NCBI GenBank assembly: GCA_002506175.1
Contig: DAXB01000041.1
Span: 1 to 22,825, forward strand
Origin: Methanomassiliicoccaceae archaeon UBA113
GTDB lineage: Archaea > Thermoplasmatota > Thermoplasmata > Methanomassiliicoccales > Methanomethylophilaceae
Reading direction: 5' to 3'
DNA length: 22,825 bases
This document shows positions 7,501-13,346 of this stretch, piece after piece (within the stretch, counting starts at the first letter, position 1; each line of letters starts with the position of its first letter). The notes beneath the pieces were generated by a model. It was not told the DNA's origin, did no database searches, and worked only from the letters and a program-made list of their open reading frames with translations. The translations under genes and the position numbers were made by a program.

Positions 7501-8242
7501 GAAGAGGCTTGTTCAGTCCTGTGGCCTTGATGTAGGCCAGGATGAGCGTGTTGTTGTACATCGCATCGCGGGATGCATCGAAAGTGAGCGTGACGTAACG
7601 GGCATCCTTCTCCAGAGTCACCGGGAACAGCGCGAGCGGAGCGCGTATGTCGAAGTCGTCGTTGGGCATCTTCCCCTGGACGAACGGGTATCCTATGTAC
7701 AGGTCGTACTGTCCCTTCTCCCTCAGTTCCCTGTTGACCTCACGGATGATCTGGTTGAGGTGCCTGTATCTCTTCTCGTCCTCCTTGCCGTTGCTTATGT
7801 CGCACAGCTTGAGGCACTTCTTCTTCCCGAACAGCAGGTCCATGACCTCCAGGTTCGGGACGGACATCAGATCGAAGGTGTTCTTGGCGGAGATTCTTCC
7901 CTGGAACAGCAGGCGGTTGCTCCTGCTTATGTTGATCAGCTTCTTCTCCAGTTCCCTGAGGGTCTTGGCGGAGTCCTTGTCGAGGTTAGATCCCTTGGCT
8001 GCGGAAACGGCATACTTCCTGGTTATCCCGAGGAAGCTCTCCCCGTAGACGTCCATGAACCTCTGGCCTATCCCGTTGATCGCTATGAAATCCTCGATCT
8101 TCGTGGGTATGCGCTGAGACATCTCTTCCAGAGCCTCATCTGAGCACACAGTGGGTATTCTCCCGGTGGACGACCGTCCCTCCTCTCTTAGGCGTTCCCT
8201 CAGTTCGACTAATTCTCTGTAGAGCTGTTCTTCGGATCCCAT
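4523..8242 (-). CDS. HRDC-DUF4011-SF1 helicase with C-terminal Vsr/DUF559-like nuclease
   Basis: A 1239-residue multidomain protein. Residues about 5-78 resemble an HRDC DNA-binding domain (SDEALEEMSQRIPT, then INGIGQ...YGESFL). From about 98 (LINISRSNRLL) a DUF4011-type region follows. The SF1 helicase core has GPPGTGKS at 400-407, DEAS at 823-826, GDHKQLRP at 847-854, NFHYRS at 897-902, SVQGDERD at 1025-1032 and NVAISRAKK at 1065-1073. About 415 residues separate Walker A from Walker B. The C terminus (about 1135-1239) matches the Vsr/DUF559 (MTES_1575-type) nuclease fold, with QID ending at D1167, ECD at 1181-1183, and later GWNIHRVW and DPEKE. Relatives are often found in antiviral or mobile-DNA contexts, for example Hhe-type helicase/Vsr proteins, so a defence or DNA-repair role is inferred. 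The gene is intact. It is first in a chain with copZ and copA. Confidence 0.9.
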   Translation of the reverse strand: MGSEEQLYRELVELRERLREEGRSSTGRIPTVCSDEALEEMSQRIPTKIEDFIAINGIGQRFMDVYGESFLGITRKYAVSAAKGSNLDKDSAKTLRELEKKLINISRSNRLLFQGRISAKNTFDLMSVPNLEVMDLLFGKKKCLKLCDISNGKEDEKRYRHLNQIIREVNRELREKGQYDLYIGYPFVQGKMPNDDFDIRAPLALFPVTLEKDARYVTLTFDASRDAMYNNTLILAYIKATGLNKPLPNNIIEDVNGETFISELVQFYKENGIDIRCDDFILREFTEYRANEFPRYEPSEMELVPNIVVGKYPTYSSSIQRDFDCILSGKKINGILNDLVINLDKTDFLSDKPDPLTIREMKKKGIEASEKDLVYINSLNSAQENILTAMNRGDEIVVQGPPGTGKSQVITGLIASAVVQGKTVLMVSEKKTALDVVYSRLGNLAKYCLLIDDVGNKDLFYKQLDCMLDASVPSNGTDLGPISASIDKDVGMLTHLADTVYTPNEFGIEPYKLYSMDKTDFGDNVQFTEYSILKKHVNPRLMTLEYPEVADLHRMYGTGTLMNNYKSYKDLSSEYPWMTQMRSDLSEYNIGEMKADLMDLEAQMIDFNSKSFVSKLFSKGKVTRETTLMASKYFKNYNQHTLSMLMDDPRSIVDGLDGYERFSTVSTVYDKLTECQKLYGDDILSSSDDLKLKYPATNDKIYNWILNEHLQKFDAEHKDLMQQIWDFDSIIADMDRKMEEKRLLCKNKVEETLQNNLRYISESKRRGDINRIIESKRKWNLNKFINRYGYELFKGVRVWLLTPEVVSEIIPLEMGLFDMLIFDEASQMYVEKGIPSIYRAKKVVVAGDHKQLRPSSLGFGRIEYDSDEDDDLDVSAALEEESLLDLARARYDSILLNFHYRSKYEELIAFSNYAFYGGRLYVSPNVLEPPKPPIEVHRVDGLWEDKSNRAEGEKVIELLKRFFEERKNNETIGIITFNASQRDLINDMIDEECSKDPTFGKNVTDEMKRFDNGEDVGLFIKNIESVQGDERDVIMFSIGYAKNNEGKLMQRFGWLNNRGGENRLNVAISRAKKKIYIVSSFEPKDLQVEDNKNDGPKILKKYLQYADAVSNGNKDLADSILHSFGDERWSEPKDFNSGRIADRVYDALIKKGYTVERDVGIGGYQIDMAIKQDDKFILGIECDSRLYEMSSSTRERDYHRQKYLESRGWNIHRVWTPGFWKDPEKEVNNIVKSIEKSKS

Positions 8243-8255
8243 GCGACCCGTATCA

Positions 8256-8273
8256 GATTATAATAAGTAAAAG
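8256..8273. promoter_or_regulatory. Shared AT-rich promoter element between helicase and thioesterase genes
   Basis: The 44-base gap between the two divergent starts holds a single AT-rich core, GATTATAATAAGTAAAAG. On the plus strand ATTATAAT is centred about 26 bases before the ATG at 8287. On the minus strand CTTTTACTTATTATAATC lies about 20-30 bases before the ATG at 8242. Both genes would then be leaderless and would compete for the same TBP/TFB site. Confidence 0.5.
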
Positions 8274-8286
8274 CATTACGACTGTC

Positions 8287-8673
8287 ATGCTCGAGATGGG
8301 AATAAAGGGTGCACAATCAGTCGAAGTCGATGACAATAATACCGCAGCATCAATGGGCAGCGGCGATCTTCCCGTGTTCGCGACCCCTGCGATGATTGCA
8401 TTGATCGAGAGGACGGCATTCGAAAGTGTTCTCCCTTATCTCGAACCGGGGATGTCGACCGTCGGCACCCATCTGGATGTGGCGCATTCCTCGGCAACGC
8501 CCATCGGGATGACGGTGGTATGCGAGACGGAGCTCGTCGAAGTGGATCGCAGACGCCTGGTTTTTTCTGTGAAGGTATATGATTCCGCAGGCGAAGTGGG
8601 TTCGGGCACCCACGAGAGGTTCATTGTGGATGCCATGAAGTTCATGGACAAGGCTGGACTCAAGCTTTCTTGA
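8287..8673 (+). CDS. FlK-type hotdog-fold acyl-CoA thioesterase
   Basis: A 128-residue single hotdog domain related to the fluoroacetyl-CoA thioesterase FlK. T33, E41 and H67 fall at the same spacing (8 and 26 residues) as FlK's catalytic T42, E50 and H76, within VFATPAMIALIER and HLDVAHSSATPIGM. The C-terminal half ends with GSGTHERFIVD, a common motif of the family. It should hydrolyse a short or unusual acyl-CoA in the cytosol; the natural substrate is unknown, and in an archaeon fluoroacetate is only one possibility. The start at 8287 fits a leaderless transcript. A second in-frame ATG lies three codons on. The last 14 bases overlap the MFS gene. Confidence 0.85.
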   Translation: MLEMGIKGAQSVEVDDNNTAASMGSGDLPVFATPAMIALIERTAFESVLPYLEPGMSTVGTHLDVAHSSATPIGMTVVCETELVEVDRRRLVFSVKVYDSAGEVGSGTHERFIVDAMKFMDKAGLKLS

Positions 8674-10054
8674 TCTTATCCTCTTTCACGATCCATGCAG
8701 ATAGGACTGCCAGGAACGATATCGCTATGGCGCAAAGCATGGCGAAATAGTATCCCTGCATGAAAGATTCCACGGACATGAGTTCCACAGGTATTTTGGC
8801 GGAACCTGCACCGAATGTGAGAAGCGATGCGAAAAGGGCTGTTCCGATGGAACCTCCCGAGTAGTATAGGAAGTTCGTGATTGTGGAGGCCATGCCCTTA
8901 TCCTCGTTTTTGGATATGTCGATGATACGGCTGCAGGAGGATGGGCCGATTGTCCCCCACATCAATCCGGCGGCAATGAAGGCCGGGATGAGGCTCACCC
9001 ATCCGTATGATGGATCGACTATTGCGTAGCATATCGATACGATTACTAGGAATATGGCGCATATTATCGCTGTATTGCGTCTTCCGTGCACATCACAGTA
9101 TCTTCCAACCGGGATTGTCAGGGTTCCGCTGATTATACTGGGGATGAGCAGAACCAATCCGGTCGTCAGCGTATTCATCCCCATCGCTTTCGTCATCAGG
9201 AACGGGATGATGTAGAACACACCCATGTAGCATATGTTGGTCACTAGGTAGCAACTGATGAGGGCGATAAATCTCCAGTCGCCGAACATCTTGACATTCA
9301 GCATGGGGAACTTGACTTTTTTCTCTACCACAGCGAATATGAACAGCAGGATCAGCATGGCGACGGCCAACACAATGCATGTTGTCCCGTAACCGGGGTA
9401 TGAGAACAGTTCAAGAGCGAGGACTCCGCAGAGAACTGCTATGAACAGAATTGCGGTCCCCGTCATATCCAGTTTCGGTTTACCCAATGCATTATCCTTC
9501 GGGAGTCCGCGCAGGGCTATCAGGATTCCGATTATACCTATCGGGATGTTGATGAAGAATGCCCAATGCCATGAGGCCACCTCTATAATGAGCCCCCCTA
9601 TCGCAGGCCCGACACCGAAGCCTATGGCTCCGCCGACGCTGAGGATGGCCATTCCAAGACCGAGTTTGCTTGTCGGCAGGAACTTGACGCAGAACATGGG
9701 TGCGACGGCGGCCAGCATAGCTGCACCGAGACCCTGGATCACTCTTGCGAATATCATGAATTCCAATGATTCCGAAAGCCCGCACAGCAGAGATCCTCCG
9801 GCGAATATGGCGAATCCAGTCACATACACCTTTTTGATATGGCCACTGTCTGCTATCCTTCCGAAAGCCAGCATAAGCCCGGCAATCATGATGAAGTACA
9901 CTATGGTGACCCATGCGATCGCATTCGTATCCGTTCCGAACGATTCTGCGATTATCGGGACCGCTATGTTTATGATACTGGAATCCAGACCGTCCATCAC
10001 AACGCCCAGCACCATCGCCGTCATCGCGATTAATTCCAATCTGGATAGCATCAT
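8660..10054 (-). CDS. MFS transporter, DHA2 (EmrB/QacA-type) drug exporter family
   Basis: A 464-residue polytopic membrane protein of the major facilitator superfamily. The N-terminal DGLDSSIINIAVPII (21-35) is the DHA2 signature, GRIADSGHIKKVY (from 65) is the motif A loop, RVIQGLGAA (104-112) is motif B, and GVGPAIGGLI is the exporter motif C. The length and hydrophobic pattern fit 14 membrane segments. It would expel lipophilic compounds by proton antiport; the substrate cannot be read from the sequence. Two adjacent ATG codons (10054 and 10051) could start it. A TATA box 26 bases upstream and no ribosome binding site suggest a leaderless mRNA. Its 3' end overlaps the thioesterase gene by 14 bases. 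Confidence 0.9.
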   Translation of the reverse strand: MMLSRLELIAMTAMVLGVVMDGLDSSIINIAVPIIAESFGTDTNAIAWVTIVYFIMIAGLMLAFGRIADSGHIKKVYVTGFAIFAGGSLLCGLSESLEFMIFARVIQGLGAAMLAAVAPMFCVKFLPTSKLGLGMAILSVGGAIGFGVGPAIGGLIIEVASWHWAFFINIPIGIIGILIALRGLPKDNALGKPKLDMTGTAILFIAVLCGVLALELFSYPGYGTTCIVLAVAMLILLFIFAVVEKKVKFPMLNVKMFGDWRFIALISCYLVTNICYMGVFYIIPFLMTKAMGMNTLTTGLVLLIPSIISGTLTIPVGRYCDVHGRRNTAIICAIFLVIVSICYAIVDPSYGWVSLIPAFIAAGLMWGTIGPSSCSRIIDISKNEDKGMASTITNFLYYSGGSIGTALFASLLTFGAGSAKIPVELMSVESFMQGYYFAMLCAIAISFLAVLSAWIVKEDKIKKA

Positions 10055-10072
10055 GTGATTGGAATTCTGCAG

Positions 10073-10083
10073 TTTCTATATCA
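10073..10083 (-). promoter_or_regulatory. TATA box for the MFS transporter gene
   Basis: On the minus strand TTGATATAGAA is centred about 26 bases before the paired ATG codons at 10054/10051, which predicts a leaderless transcript. It lies between the TctA-family gene and the MFS gene, so the two need not be co-transcribed. Confidence 0.45.
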
Positions 10084-10109
10084 ATGTTGCATTTTGTAAG
10101 CTTTCAAGA

Positions 10110-11369
10110 TCACATCACCATGACTGGGATGATTAGGCAGCCGCAGAGCACCGTTTTCCCGGCATCGCACGAGACGGGGATGAATCCTATCAGAAGGGCT
10201 CCAACAAGGATTATAATGCCCCAGATCCCGGTGGACAGGAATGTGAGGGATATCAAGAAAACGATGACGGCTCTGTTCATCAAGTCCTGTCTGATCCTGC
10301 TGACGAATCCGGCCATGACCTTCCCGGACCAGATAGCGAGCCAGTATCCTATGATCGATGCTACGGATGCGGACGTGAGCAGCGCTATGAAAGGTTCTGA
10401 GAGGAGTCCGGACACGGAATCTCCCAATATCTCGCCTATGACAATCACCGTGCCTGATCTCCCTCCGCCTGAAACGGAGAGGGTTACCAGAGACAGGATG
10501 GTGGTCACGGTGCCGATGGATGCGACTGTGGATACGAATCTCTCCGGAGTATTGTCAGGGAGGAGGGTGGCCGACACCGTCGCTCCGACGGTGGATGTGA
10601 TCCCGGGAAACCATCCGGCTATGCATCCCATGACTATCCCCTTCAATCCGGGAACGATTCCCACTGGGTCGCGTTCATCGTCTGTCTGCTCCGGAAAAGG
10701 GTGGCCTCCATCGGACACGAGGAGGACCGGGAGTCCGAACAGACCGGTAAGCATAGGCATCAGCAGTGTCCCCTCGCCGAGGACTCCGGTGCACGGTATG
10801 GGGAGATTCATCACGGCATATCCGAGCATCCCGGACAGGATGAAAGCTACCAGGCCGAACAATAGGTTCCTTTTGCGGTATTCATTGTAGAGGAGGATGA
10901 CGCAGACTGCAGTGAGGACGATTGTTGTCACGCTGTTCAGACGGTCGGCGATGCCAGCCATCATCGCATATTGGAGCGGGATTGCCAACAATATGGCCGC
11001 CGAGCATCCGACAAGGCTCCCAATCGATGCCGCCCTCACCGCCGCCATTCCTCTTCCATCCAGCAGAAGCCTGTGTCCGGGGAGAACGGAGACAGCCGTG
11101 TCCACATCGGGAGCTCCGATGAAGACCGACGGTACGAAATCCACGAAAGAATGGACCACTGATGCGGCCATGATCATGCTGCAAACCGCAGTAGGGACAT
11201 GACTCTCGGGAACAATGCCGGTGAAAGCGGTTTCAAGAGTCGGGTAGGATACGAGCATCAGTGAAGCCAAGGTGTTGACATGGATGCCGGGGATGAGGCC
11301 TGTGAACAGACCCATTAATGAACCGAGTACAGCGAATGCGGATAAGATGATGAGCAGTGAGGGATCCAC
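10110..11369 (-). CDS. TctA-family (DUF112) membrane protein
   Basis: A 419-residue, very hydrophobic protein resembling the large membrane subunit TctA of tripartite tricarboxylate transporters, in its archaeal stand-alone form. Two related segments, GLFTGLIPGIHVNTLASLML near residue 20 and GWFPGITSTVGATVSATLL in the middle, are the duplicated GxxPG-type half repeats of the family. No small membrane subunit (TctB) or binding protein (TctC) is nearby, so the transport partner and substrate are unknown. I took the GTG at 11369 as the start. An ATG two bases upstream (ATGTGG) is out of frame and closes after 18 codons. An AAGGA sequence and a TATA-like element lie upstream. Confidence 0.82.
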   Translation of the reverse strand: MDPSLLIILSAFAVLGSLMGLFTGLIPGIHVNTLASLMLVSYPTLETAFTGIVPESHVPTAVCSMIMAASVVHSFVDFVPSVFIGAPDVDTAVSVLPGHRLLLDGRGMAAVRAASIGSLVGCSAAILLAIPLQYAMMAGIADRLNSVTTIVLTAVCVILLYNEYRKRNLLFGLVAFILSGMLGYAVMNLPIPCTGVLGEGTLLMPMLTGLFGLPVLLVSDGGHPFPEQTDDERDPVGIVPGLKGIVMGCIAGWFPGITSTVGATVSATLLPDNTPERFVSTVASIGTVTTILSLVTLSVSGGGRSGTVIVIGEILGDSVSGLLSEPFIALLTSASVASIIGYWLAIWSGKVMAGFVSRIRQDLMNRAVIVFLISLTFLSTGIWGIIILVGALLIGFIPVSCDAGKTVLCGCLIIPVMVM

Positions 11370-11389
11370 ATGACCGTTTCCTTCTATAC

Positions 11390-11399
11390 GGATAATAAG
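11390..11399 (-). promoter_or_regulatory. TATA-like element for the TctA-family gene
   Basis: CTTATTATCC on the minus strand is centred about 26 bases before the GTG start. It is weaker than the tyrS TATA box in the same divergent gap. Confidence 0.35.
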
Positions 11400-11445
11400 G
11401 CGGATGACTGCAAGCAGCCTACGTCACGCGAGCATCCCTGCGTTA

Positions 11446-11457
11446 ATAATATTATAT
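11446..11457 (+). promoter_or_regulatory. TATA box for tyrS
   Basis: AATAATATTATA is centred about 26 bases before the first ATG (11479), which is not preceded by a ribosome binding site. A leaderless tyrS mRNA is predicted. The rest of the 109-base gap between the TctA-family gene and tyrS shows no further gene. Confidence 0.55.
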
Positions 11458-11478
11458 CGTTTACCCTTGCCACAGACA

Positions 11479-12552
11479 ATGACAATGAATGTAGACGAAA
11501 GGTTGGCCCTCGTCACGAGGAACACCGAAGAGATCGTTACGGATGAGGAGCTCCGCGCACTTCTCACAGAGAAGGAGGAGCCCACCGCATATATCGGATT
11601 CGAGCCTTCCGGAATGGTCCACCTTGGATGGGTGCTTGTTGCCCAGAAGATCAAGGACCTTACCGATGCAGGCTTCAAAGTCACCATATTCTGGGCTGAC
11701 TGGCACGCATACATCAATGACAAGCTCGGAGCTAACCTGGACAATATCAGAATCTGCGCCAGGTACATGGAGGACTGTTTCATCGCTCTCGGAATCCCCA
11801 GAGAGAAGGTCCAGTTCAAGTATGCGAGCGAACTCTGCTCCCAGATAGAGTACTGGGAGAAGGTCATCAAAGTCGCCAAGGTCACATCCCTGTCAAGGGT
11901 CAAGAGGGCAATGACGATCATGGGAAGGTCCGAGGACGAAGCCGAAGTCGATTCATCCAAGGTTTTGTACCCCATCCTCCAGGCAACAGATATCTTCTGT
12001 CTCGGAGAGGACCTTGCTTACGCGGGTCTCGACCAGAGGAGGGCCCATATGCTCGCAAGGGATGCCGCCGACAAGCTTGGATGGAAGAAGCCGGTCGCAC
12101 TCCATACGCCTCTGCTTCCCGGTCTCAAGGGAGGAAACAGGATGGACCCCGTGGAGTCCAAGATGTCCAAGAGTGATCCCAACGGAAACATCACAATCCA
12201 TGACGACAGGGATTCCATCATGCAGAAGATGAAGAAGGCATACTGTCCCCCCGAGAAGGACCTCGAGGCGGAGAACCCCGTCCTCATGCTCTGCAAGTAC
12301 ATCCTCTTCCCGAGGAACAGAGTGCTTAACGTGGACCGTCCCGAGAAGTACGGCGGACCGGTCTCATACGGGAGCTATGAGGAGCTCACCGAGGCATACT
12401 TCTCCGGAGCTCTCTCGCCTTTCGATCTGAAGACTGGAGTCACTGACGGACTCGCAAAGACTCTCGAGCCTGTCGCGGAGTACTTCGCAGATCATCCGGA
12501 GAACCGCGAGGCCCTCATCGAGGTCCTTAAGGGACTTGGAAAGCTCAGGTAA
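11479..12552 (+). CDS. tyrS: Tyrosyl-tRNA synthetase
   Basis: A 357-residue class I aminoacyl-tRNA synthetase of the archaeal/eukaryotic type, charging tRNA-Tyr. It has YIGFEPSG with the HIGH-like MVHLG (38-50), the tyrosine-binding block YPILQATD (164-171), GLDQRRAH (183-190) and the KMSKS loop at 228-232. The length is usual for archaea, with no C-terminal S4-like extension as in bacterial TyrRS. The open frame reaches upstream to 11404, but the TATA position supports 11479; a second in-frame ATG lies at 11485. It ends in TAA, one of only two confident genes here that do not use TGA, and is followed by a hairpin terminator. Confidence 0.95.
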   Translation: MTMNVDERLALVTRNTEEIVTDEELRALLTEKEEPTAYIGFEPSGMVHLGWVLVAQKIKDLTDAGFKVTIFWADWHAYINDKLGANLDNIRICARYMEDCFIALGIPREKVQFKYASELCSQIEYWEKVIKVAKVTSLSRVKRAMTIMGRSEDEAEVDSSKVLYPILQATDIFCLGEDLAYAGLDQRRAHMLARDAADKLGWKKPVALHTPLLPGLKGGNRMDPVESKMSKSDPNGNITIHDDRDSIMQKMKKAYCPPEKDLEAENPVLMLCKYILFPRNRVLNVDRPEKYGGPVSYGSYEELTEAYFSGALSPFDLKTGVTDGLAKTLEPVAEYFADHPENREALIEVLKGLGKLR

Positions 12553-12562
12553 ATATGTTTTA

Positions 12563-12581
12563 GGGGCATCAAGCCCCTTTT
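12563..12581 (+). terminator. Intrinsic terminator after tyrS
   Basis: GGGGC and GCCCC form a 5-bp stem around the loop ATCAA, followed by TTTT. Another U-rich stretch follows and forms the TATA region of the next gene. Confidence 0.6.
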
Positions 12582-12584
12582 CAT

Positions 12585-12596
12585 CCTTTTATCTTT
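12585..12596 (+). promoter_or_regulatory. TATA box for the DUF1847 gene
   Basis: CCTTTTATCTTT is centred about 25 bases before the ATG at 12615, which has no clear ribosome binding site. A leaderless transcript is predicted. The element starts only 4 bases after the tyrS terminator. Confidence 0.45.
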
Positions 12597-12614
12597 TGAC
12601 ACATATTACGCTCT

Positions 12615-13268
12615 ATGGCAGATAGAAAGTTCAGTTGCGTCGATTGTATCACGAAGAATTGCGATATGGGCGGAAGAACGTATCCTGCATTTTGTGTATC
12701 GAAGGGCATGGACCCAGCTCTTATCGAGGAGTCCAAGGAAGCGTACATGGCAGATCCTACAGACGAACTCATTATGAAGGTGGCCGCATCTGTCGAGCAT
12801 GATTTCTACTGCCGCTACACGAGATTGGAAGATACGATAGAGTTCTGCAAGAGGATGGGTGCGAAGAAGATCGGAATCGCCACCTGCGTGGGACTTATCG
12901 GCGAGTCGAAGATCCTGGCCAGGGTCCTGGTGCATCACGGGTTCGAGGTGTTCGGGATTTCATGCAAGGCAGGAGAAGTCGACAAGGTGGAGATGGGAGT
13001 CCACGGATGCGAGGAGACCGGATGTCATCTGTGCAACCCCATCCTTCAGGCTAAGAGGCTGGCCCAGGAGGGTACAGACATAAACATCGTCATGGGTCTC
13101 TGCGTAGGTCATGATAGTCTATTCTACAGGCATTCCGTAGCACCATGTACAACTCTGGTTGCCAAGGACCGTGTACTCGGGCACAACACCGTGGCCGCTC
13201 TTCAGATGGTTGATGGCTATTACCACGACAAGCTGTTCGGAAAGCAGTCGGATTCAGAAAAAGAATGA
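12615..13268 (+). CDS. DUF1847 cysteine-rich, probably metal-binding protein
   Basis: A 217-residue protein that I recognise as DUF1847, a family of unknown function found mostly in anaerobes. It has 13 cysteines, with an N-terminal cluster C8, C11, C16 and C27, then C66, C78, C91, C117, C132, C137, C140, C163 and C178. Several sit in conserved-looking blocks (FSCVDCITKNC, GCEETGCHLC, GLCVGHDSLFYRHS, APCTTLVAKDRVLGHN). This pattern suggests bound iron-sulfur clusters or zinc. It has no signal peptide or membrane segment. It appears to be a single-gene unit, with a terminator before it and a hairpin after it. No substrate or reaction can be assigned. Confidence 0.85.
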   Translation: MADRKFSCVDCITKNCDMGGRTYPAFCVSKGMDPALIEESKEAYMADPTDELIMKVAASVEHDFYCRYTRLEDTIEFCKRMGAKKIGIATCVGLIGESKILARVLVHHGFEVFGISCKAGEVDKVEMGVHGCEETGCHLCNPILQAKRLAQEGTDINIVMGLCVGHDSLFYRHSVAPCTTLVAKDRVLGHNTVAALQMVDGYYHDKLFGKQSDSEKE

Positions 13269-13278
13269 GGATAGCGAT

Positions 13279-13300
13279 TCCGAAAGCCATTTCGGAGTTT
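13279..13300 (+). terminator. Hairpin after the DUF1847 gene
   Basis: TCCGAA and TTCGGA form a 6-bp stem around AGCCAT, followed by GTTTCTCT. It is a modest terminator candidate in the gap between two convergent genes. I see nothing else in that gap. Confidence 0.4.
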
Positions 13301-13346
13301 CTCTGGTAAACCGATGATGATTACAGCGGATGCCATCAAAGCGGAT

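Noticed and set aside
6584..8143. 519-codon open frame on the plus strand opposite the helicase gene
   Set aside because: It is a shadow of the helicase gene. The minus-strand product has complete helicase and nuclease motifs, while the plus-strand translation is rich in Val, Leu, Asp and Glu with no recognisable domain, as expected from the codon bias of the real gene.
11370..11478. Possible tRNA or small RNA gene in the TctA-tyrS gap
   Set aside because: No cloverleaf-forming sequence, T-loop or CCA end was found; the gap is explained by two divergent promoters.
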